NCBI RefSeq assembly: GCF_018687715.1
Contig: NC_056755.1
Coordinates: 21,221,501-21,285,500 of the forward strand
Length of the DNA stretch: 64,000 bases
Direction of reading: 5' to 3'
Source: Carya illinoinensis
Lineage: Eukaryota > Streptophyta > Magnoliopsida > Fagales > Juglandaceae
Shown: positions 57,405-64,000 of the stretch, one piece after another
Numbering within the stretch: the stretch's first letter is position 1
Layout: every line of letters starts with the position of its first letter
Notes under the pieces: model-generated
Databases searched by the model: none
What the model saw: the letters and a program-made list of their open reading frames with translations, nothing else
Told to the model about the DNA's origin: nothing
Position numbers and translations under genes: made by a program

Positions 57405-58471
57405 CTATTGATCCCACATTTCAGTAAGCATTTGACATTGTTTAAGAGCATGTGCAGTGTTTTCAATACCCGCAGAACACAATTGGCAGGTGACATCTTC
57501 AACTATCTTTCTCCTTTTCAGATTGCATCTGGTTGGAAGGGCTTCAATACAAACCCTCCACGCAAAAATCTTAACCTTATGGGGAACTTTCATCCTCCAG
57601 ATAGCCTTCCATAGCTTTTTATCTGCTCTACTCCTAGAACTTTCCCCCTCTGTTGGTGCTGCAGTCAAAGTTTCGAAAAATTTATAAGCACTCTTAACAC
57701 TAAAACATTCATTCCTCTCCATGTCCCATAGTAACTTGTCCTCATGGTTTTCTGAGCTAAGAATAATTTTTAGAATTGCATCAGCAGGTTCAGGAGCCAA
57801 CAAACTTCTAATTTTGTGTACATCCTACCACCCTGAATTATGATCAATTAAAACCTCTACTCTTTAGTCATCTTCTGTTGATACCACTACTGACTGTTGT
57901 AAGCGTTTGAATCCAAGCACCAATGGTCTTCCCATAACCTTATGTTTCTTCCATTCCCAACCCTCCACCTGCAACCTTGTAGAAGTTTGTCTTTTACTGA
58001 CCATATGCCCCTCAACACAAAGGATGGATTGTGTTCAAGAGTTGCATTTTGAAAATTCGAACTTGGGAAGTATCTAGCCTTGAATATTTTGTGAAGTAGG
58101 CTCTCCTTATTTTGTATAATTCTCCAACCTTGTTTTGCAAGTAAAGCCTTATTAAAAATCCTTAAATCTCTAAACCTCATTCCCGCATCACCTTTAGACT
58201 CACACAGCCTCTTCCAACTTGCCCAATGTATCTTCTTCTCTTCCTTTTTCTGTCCCCACTAAAACTTAGCCATCATCTGTTCTATTTCATAACAAAGAGA
58301 GCTAGGCAACTTAGAGCAGGACATAGCATATGTTGGGATAGCTAAAACCACTGCCTTTATTAGAACTTCTTTGCCCCCTTGAGATAAGAGCTTTTCCTTC
58401 CATTGTTGTAACTTAGACCAAACTTTGTGCTTAATGTCAGAAAAAGCCCTCCTTTTATCTCTTCCTATCAT
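57405..58471 (-). pseudogene. LINE reverse transcriptase thumb and zinc-binding region
   Basis: Frames at 58471-58259, 58180-57887 and 57803-57405 read [60 protein letters not shown] and WRVGNGRNIRLWEDHW. Then FSVKSAYKFFETL, WRMKVPHKVKIFAWRVC and LCSAGIENTAHALKQC give the zf-RVT segment with its Cys/His residues. This is normal order for plant L1 ORF2, with breaks between the frames. Confidence 0.8.
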
Positions 58472-58588
58472 TGATGGTAGGCCTAAATATTTGTCATAAT
58501 TCTGGTAGGCTTGAACTCCCCAAAAAGAAAGGATTTGTTGCTAAACTTCTGAGTGGACATTGTTATTGAAAACCATTGTTGTCTTTCC

Positions 58589-59951
58589 TTAGTTGATTCT
58601 TTGGCCTGAAGTATTCTCATAACTTTCAAGGATTCCTTGTAACTCCATGTTCTCTTGAAGAGTATCCTTGCAAAAAAGAATGCTATCATCTGCAAATAGC
58701 AACTGATTCACCACAGAAGCCCCTCTGCACACTCGAATGCCTGAAATCTGATTTCTTGTGCTAGCTTCAGTCAAAAGAGATATTAGTCCCTCAGTCCCCA
58801 ATAAAAAAAGATATGGAGATAGTGGATCTCCTTGTCTAATCCCACGAGAAGGATAAATAGGGCCAACTGGTTCACCATTAATGAGAATAGAAAATGAGAC
58901 TGTTTTGACACAAAGCATGACTAAATAGACCCATCTAGAAGCAAATCCCATGTGTTTCATTACAGCCTCCAAATAATGCCATTCAAGCCTATCATAAGCT
59001 TTGCTTATATCTAATTTAATGGACATGTATCCCTCTTTACCAGTTCTTTTTCTTCTTAAATAATCAATTATTTTATAGGCTACAAGAATATTATCAGAAA
59101 TAACACGACTGGGTACAAAAGCACTTTGAGAGTTGGAGATTACATGGGGTAGGACAAGTTTCAGCCTGTTTGACATAACCTTGGAGATCAACTTATAAAT
59201 GACATTACATAGGCTTATGAGACGATACTGGGATGAGAACAATAAAAGTATGATTTAACTCAGCAGGAAATTAACCTTCATTAAGTGCATGCAACACAGC
59301 TTTTGTCACAAACTTTCCTACAATATGCCAATATTTTTGATAAAAAATGGGAGCCATACCATCGGGTCCAGGAGCTTTGGTAGGGTCCATTTGTTGTAGT
59401 GCAATCTGTACTTCATCTTCAGTAAAGACCTTTGTGAGGTCTTCATTCATTGTTGCTATTACCGTACCTTGTAGAGAAGATAAGAAATTATTGCTGTTTG
59501 AAAAACCATTTGATGTAAACATCTCTTCAAAATACTTCATGATCAACTCATCCCTCTGCTCATCTTCTTGCCACTCTCCATGTTCATCCTTCAGCCTTGT
59601 AGTTGTATTCTTCTTCTTCCTTTGACTGGTTTTACTATGGAAATACTTGGTATTTTGGAAACCCCTTTTTAACCATAGTGCTTTTGATCTCTGCCTCCAA
59701 AGTATCTCCTCCCTCTCCAGCCATATGTGTACTTCCTCTTGCACTTGCTGTACTGCTGCTCTATTTGGATATCTTGAACTGTCAGCTTGAATCTTTTCTA
59801 GTTGCACCCTTGCCAGCTTTAATCTCTTTTGGACTGTTCCAGAGCTAGCTTTGTTCCATTTTAGCAGACTATCACTACACCTTGAGATCTTGTTCACCAC
59901 CTCTCCAATGGGTCCATTACCACAATGAACATGCCAAGCCTTCTCAATCAC
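58589..59951 (-). pseudogene. LINE reverse transcriptase core and N-terminal linker
   Basis: At 59951-59271 the linker ends with the reverse transcriptase entry motif KAPGPDGMAPIFYQKYW. A stop at 59271 and a frame change precede 59242-58589, which holds the core: YMSIKLDISKAYDRLEW (first catalytic Asp), GIRQGDPLSPYLFLL, and LLFADDSILFC with the catalytic Asp pair. It ends at a stop in the usual SGQ(K/R)IN motif. All catalytic residues are still present although the frame is broken. Confidence 0.85.
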
Positions 59952-60138
59952 CTTTCCACACTCTTCACTTTCTGTCCAAACTACTTCAAACCTGAAAGGT
60001 TTTGGACCCCTGAACTTTTGTAAACAACCCTCAGTTTATAGTACAATTGGACTATGATCTAAATATGCAGCAATAGTATGAATAACCTTTGCATATGGAA
60101 AATCTCTACACCATGCATTGTTTGCATATGTTTTATAT

Positions 60139-60640
60139 TTGTTAATGAAGTTGTGATTAAATTTATTGTGAAATATATGATTGAAATGGATTTTCTGGTT
60201 GAAATTAAATTAAGTTTAGGTTTTGTGCATAGTATTTGTTAGAAAGTTGGTTTTGAATTATACAAGTGCATAGTAACTGTAAAATTAAAAATTTATAAAT
60301 CTAGAAAAATTACCCTATAAAAAATCTATTAAATTAGTATCATAGTTCACTAATTTAGAATCTTTGATAATAAGTACATAACTCAATATAAGATTATATT
60401 ACTTGTATAACTTAGTATTAGATTATAAGTCTTATGAAAGTATTATTAAGTGTGTTTGCATGATTGGTTTACTATCCAATTGAACCTTAGACCATTTCGA
60501 AAGTTGTACCCTATTATTCTTGAAGAATATTTGGGTATAACTCTTAAATTGTTCAGATGGGACAGTTTGAAATTCTACCATCTATATGGTAGATATATTC
60601 AATTTAAATGCTTGTGTTAGTTTTGGAATCTTGGTTTAGT
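60139..60640. other. AT-rich intergenic DNA
   Basis: No gene found. The words AAATATATGATT(G/A)AAATGGATTT occur here (about 60172) and also left of the LINE (about 56541), so the LINE may have landed next to an older local duplication. Confidence 0.35.
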
Positions 60641-62700
60641 GTTTCCTTTCATTCTTTGGGTGTGTGGTCTATAAGTTCATCGCCCATGGATAGGATTGAG
60701 GACTTTTTTCGACTAGCACACTTGGAGAATTATAGGGAAATGATTTTGAAATTTCGATTGACATGTGAGTTCTAGACTAAGTACATATGCGATGTAAATG
60801 ATAGTCTCAAAGTGGATAAGGCCAACTCCCTTATGAGTCTATTAAAATGGTGAATATGGAAACACCTGTGACAATGTTTATCCTTGTAACTTGACTTTGG
60901 GTTTTTTGTTTCGATTGTTGACTAACAAAAATACAATAGATAAGAGTTGGACGTTGTTGGGAGATAGAGTTTGTAGACTATAAGGAATATGAAAGTCATT
61001 TATAAAATTTGCTCGCGGGAGTGTTGACACTTGAGGTTTTATAAGATATCTGTACAATAAGTGCAAAAACCTTAGTTCTTATAACTTGGTGACAGTGGAG
61101 TCCATAGCATTTATATGTCATCAAAATCAATCCTAAATACTTACCGTGGGTTTTAAATGGCGAACCATTTCCTCAAGGAATCAGACCTGGCTCTCAATCC
61201 AATCAAATAGAGGAAGATAACATCAACATAAATGACAAAAATGTTGATGAATCTAATGATAATGATGATAATGGAGAGGATATGGCGGATATGTTAGGTG
61301 ATCTTGGTGTTAGAATGTTTGAAGCGAGGGATGCAGAAGGAACATCTACTCAACCATTTAAGGGAAATGAAAATTTTGGAAGATTGTGGCAGTGTTGACA
61401 CTCGAGATTTTATAAGATGTCTGTTCAATAAGTTCATAAACCTTAGTTCTTATAACTTGTTGACAGTGGAGGCCAGAGCATTTATTTGTCAAAGAAATCG
61501 ATCTTAAATACTCACTGAGTCTTACATGGGAAACAATTTCCTCAAGGAATCAGATCTGGTACTCAGTCCAACCAAATGGAGGAAGATAACGACATCAATA
61601 TAAGTGACATAAATGTGGATGAATCTAATGATAATGATGATAATGGAGAGTATATGGCGGAGATGTTAGGTGATCTTGGTGCTAGAATATTTGGGGCAAG
61701 GGATGCAGAAGGAATATCTATTCAAGCATTAAAGGAAATGAAAATTTTGGAAGATTGTGGGAAGATGCACAACGAGAATTTTTCAAATGGTGCACTCATC
61801 ATAGCAAGTTATCTTTCATAGTGAGGTTGTTTATTAAGTCATTATGTCGTATTTTTGCAAAGACCATTGACATGTTGCTCGATTTATTTAAAGAGGCTCT
61901 CCCATCAAATAACATATTATCCCGTAATTTTTATGAAACGAAGCAATTGAAGCAAGGGTTATGATTTGATTATAATATCATTCATGTATGTAAGAATGAC
62001 TGTGTTATCTTCTAGTAGCAATATGCAGAATTTGATGAATGTCTAGTGTATTATGAGTCAAGATGGACATTCAAAAAGTGTAATGTACTCCAAAAAGTGT
62101 TGAGACATTTTTCATGGATTCTTAGACTTCAAAGATTGTTTATGTCCCTATCAACTGCGAAAGATATATCTTAGTATCACAAGAAAAGTCAAAAATGAAA
62201 ACTTTCTTTTGGATCCTACTGATTCATTATAATGGAAAAAATTTGATACTGAGTACCCATGGTTTGCCAAAGAACCTCGCAATGTATGACTTGGGTTAGC
62301 AATGGATGGTTAATTTTAATCCATTTGGCAACATGAACACTTCTCATAGTACTTAAACAGTCATATTAATGCCATATAATTTACCACTTTGGAAGTGCAT
62401 GAATAATCCATACTTTATGATGACTCTACTTATACTAGGGCCAAGATCGATCACTAGGAAATGAAATAAACGTATATCTTTATGCACTTATTGCAAAGTT
62501 GTAAGAGTTATGAGATCATGGTGTTAGTACATAAGATGTGGCCTCATCAAGAGAGTTCAAGATGCATGCTGCAGTGCTGTGGACAATAAATGATTTTCCA
62601 ACATATGAAAAATTGTATGGATGGAGCACAAAAGATAAAATTTTTTGTCCTATCTATAATAAAGATACTCAGTCTTAATGGTTGAAAAATGGTAAAAAAT
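60640..62700 (+). pseudogene. CACTA (En/Spm) TNP2-like transposase, heavily decayed
   Basis: The plus strand carries scattered but ordered TNP2 text: LNGEPFPQGIRPGSQSNQ and acidic NVDESNDNDDNGE (61160-61290), WEDAQREFFKWCTHHSKLSF (61757), CRIFAKTIDMLLDLFKEALP (61839), FDYNIIHVCKNDCV (61963), YAEFDE (62025), LQRLFMSLSTAKDI, then HAAVLWTINDFPTY, GWSTKDKI and WLKNGKKLCFM (62560-62705). Many stops and frameshifts interrupt it. TNP2 is the large CACTA transposase that cuts at CACTA ends. No CACTA terminal repeats were found, so element borders are unknown. The piece from 61020 to 61760 is duplicated in tandem. Confidence 0.75.
61020..61760 (+). repeat. two-copy tandem duplication, 371-bp unit, inside the TNP2-like gene
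   Basis: Unit 1 is 61020-61390 and unit 2 is 61391-61760. Both start AGTGTTGACACT and end GGAAGATTGTGG. They share long blocks such as CTTAGTTCTTATAACTTG and GAATCTAATGATAATGATGA, with scattered substitutions. Unit 1 keeps the transition into HLREMKILEDCG-like text that unit 2 also has before the gene continues. Confidence 0.9.
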
Positions 62701-62705
62701 TATGT

Positions 62706-63009
62706 TTCATGATATATATAATGAAATATTTTATTTCATCATTAAGTCATATTAAGTATTATTCCCACACATTGCACTTGTCTATGACTAGTAAATATAA
62801 TTTAGGGGTCCAATATGATCTTAAATAAGACTTAAAAAATTCTAACTATGTATTTATTATTGAACACCCTAGTTATTGTATGAAAGTATGTTTATTGTTT
62901 TATATAATATTACTTGTTTCAAAAGAATGGTCTTATAACTCATAGCACATGTAAAATGGTTAATTTTAAGTTTCGATCGAGTTTAGATGTTTGGTAGAGT
63001 CACGTCTAT
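62706..63009. other. AT-rich DNA between the TNP2 remnant and the LINE
   Basis: No gene or repeat boundary seen. Confidence 0.35.
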
Positions 63010-63197
63010 TGCAATAAAATAAATCAAAGACACACTGCAAGGTGCTCTGAACAGTATACTAACAAAAGAGGAGGCAACAACAAGGTCCTTTCCTTAAGGG
63101 ATAAGGTAGAGTGTCCTTTCCTTCCTAGAAGGGTAGGGCGGTGGAGCATATTTCTTCAACTTTCTAGTCAAATTCAAAACTTTGCAACATCAGAGAG
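63010..63197 (+). mobile_element. probable 5' UTR of a second LINE
   Basis: The DNA becomes less AT-rich before the ATG at 63198 (for example GGATAAGGTAGAGTGTCC and GAAGGGTAGGGCGGTGGAGC), as in leaders of plant L1 elements. The 5' end is not defined. Confidence 0.4.
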
Positions 63198-64000
63198 ATG
63201 GCAGATGAATTGGCTAAGCTATGGGAAGGCTTTTCCTTAATAGAAGTAGAAAAGGAAGAGATTACCTTTACTGAGGAGGAAACGTAATGTGCAATTGCAA
63301 GAGCAAATAGGTACTTACATCTTCATGCTCTAACAGGAAAAAATAAAATAAAATCTAAATAAAGAAGCCTTCAAGACAACTATGAGCAAAATCCGGAACC
63401 ATGAAGGCTTTATATGCTTTAATGAAGTGGGACACAACAGGTTTCTTGTTGAATTTCAGAAGGTTGTGGATATTGAAAGGGTTTTAAAAGGCCAACCTTG
63501 GTCTTTTGACGAGAATTTAATTTGCATCAAAGCCTTTGACAACAACACATCACCAAGTGAGACAATTTCTTCGAAGAACCTTTTTGGATTCAATTATTTG
63601 GACTGCCTCTAGCAGCCATGACAGTTGAGGGGGGAGAAAGAATAAGATCCTCTATTAGAGAAGTCTTGGATGTAGATGTGGATGGTGATGGATTAGGATG
63701 GGGAAAATACCTTAGAATTCAGGTCATCATGGATACCACAAAACCTTTGCCTTGTGGTAAACTGATTAGAGTAGAGGGAATTCAAAGGTGGATTGACTTT
63801 AAATATGAGAGATTGCCACTTTTTTGCTTTCATTGTGGGGCTATTCAACACATAGGCAGAGTCTATACAAAGGAGAAAACAAGATGTAAAGCCAAAGAAG
63901 CAAAGCAATCTCAATATGAAAAATGGTTACAGGTTAGAACATATTAAGCAGAGGAGACAAAAGAATAGGAGGAAGTAAACAAAAGCCACATATATACATT
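63198..64000 (+). pseudogene. LINE ORF1 (DUF4283 plus zinc knuckle), broken, continues past the window
   Basis: From ATG 63198 the frame reads MADELAKLWEGFSLIEVEKE and hits a TAA at 63285. The DUF4283 domain follows in other frames: KIRNHEGFICFNEVGHNRFL, then VDIERVLKGQPWSFDENLIC and LDCL (63382-63612). Next come RIRSSIREVLDVDVDGDGLG, WGKYLRIQVIMD and IQRWIDFKYERLPLFCFHC (63618-63947). The zinc knuckle is CFHCGAIQHIGRVY, where the last ligand is Tyr in place of Cys. ORF1 binds the LINE RNA. Its strand is opposite to the truncated LINE at 56594-60125, so this is a different insertion. ORF2 would lie outside the window. Confidence 0.8.

Larger units (their letters stand above)
56594..60125 (-). 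mobile_element. L1-type LINE, 5' truncated, TSD ATATGTTTTATAT
   Basis: On the minus strand the order is end of the endonuclease (60120-60000), linker, reverse transcriptase, zinc-binding region, RNase H and 3' tail. The 13-bp word ATATGTTTTATAT flanks it at 56581-56593 and 60126-60138. The 5' end is truncated inside the endonuclease, usual for LINEs, and the 3' end carries a (TA)n tail. Stops and frame changes occur about every 200-600 bases, so it is dead. ORF1 is absent. Confidence 0.85.

Noticed and set aside
1..64000. Search for tRNA, rRNA, small RNA genes, riboswitches, plasmid or phage features
   Set aside because: None could be supported. TGGTATCA words are primer-binding sites next to LTRs and not tRNA genes, and the sequence is clearly eukaryotic, with spliced genes and LTR, LINE and hAT elements.

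Overview
The window looks like plant nuclear DNA from a woody eudicot. It is AT-rich and consists almost entirely of transposable elements. The MITE and LTR families look like those common in Fagales such as walnut or hickory, but that taxonomic guess is from memory and weak. I found one intact host gene, a two-exon O-methyltransferase at 48049-49988 on the minus strand. I see no tRNA, rRNA, CRISPR array or bacterial-type operon, and I did not find a convincing new biological system. The value of the window lies in its transposon stratigraphy, much of which can be fixed to the base by target-site duplications (TSDs).

Left block (1-10.5 kb): a broken Ty1/copia polyprotein runs off the left edge (minus). 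It is followed by a Ty3/gypsy end (minus) with its 3' LTR at 2633-4025, a 5'-truncated gypsy LTR on the plus strand ending at 8432, and the 5' LTR of element X (8433-10543). X carries a copia-type solo LTR (8639-9173, TSD GTCTC).

Nested block (10.5-33.2 kb): element X has an initiator-Met type primer-binding site and only non-coding internal DNA. It was split by a 3.3 kb solo LTR, called Z here (outer ends 10858 and 26951, TSD AAATA). Z was then split three times: by a complete-ended gypsy element G (10934-15474, TSD TATAT), by solo LTR S (16517-18601, TSD ATATA), and by a gag-only LTR element Y (20150-26300, TSD GTGGG). Y in turn contains a deleted hAT transposon (22207 to about 25874). The 3' LTR of X (27772-33204) was split by a truncated copia element (about 28613-31760).

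Middle block (33.2-44.7 kb): a hAT transposase gene on the minus strand (hAT-3) was interrupted in its reading frame by the 4.15 kb solo LTR B (34338-38490). A further solo LTR (39817-43233), a possible short LTR (39383-39633) and a hAT terminal fragment follow.

Gene island (44.9-51.1 kb): the O-methyltransferase gene is surrounded by short MITEs, one of them within its intron, and not by long retrotransposons.

Right block (51.2-64 kb): a full-length hAT element (51187-55133, 8-bp TSD GATGTAGC) has a three-exon transposase gene spoiled by two nonsense codons. It is followed by a Tourist-like MITE with TSD TAA and a 5'-truncated L1-type LINE (minus) with a 13-bp TSD and a (TA)n tail. Next come a decayed CACTA TNP2-like gene containing a 371-bp tandem duplication and the start of a second LINE on the plus strand, which leaves the window on the right. 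None of the transposon genes appears intact. Mobility, if any, would need proteins supplied from elsewhere.
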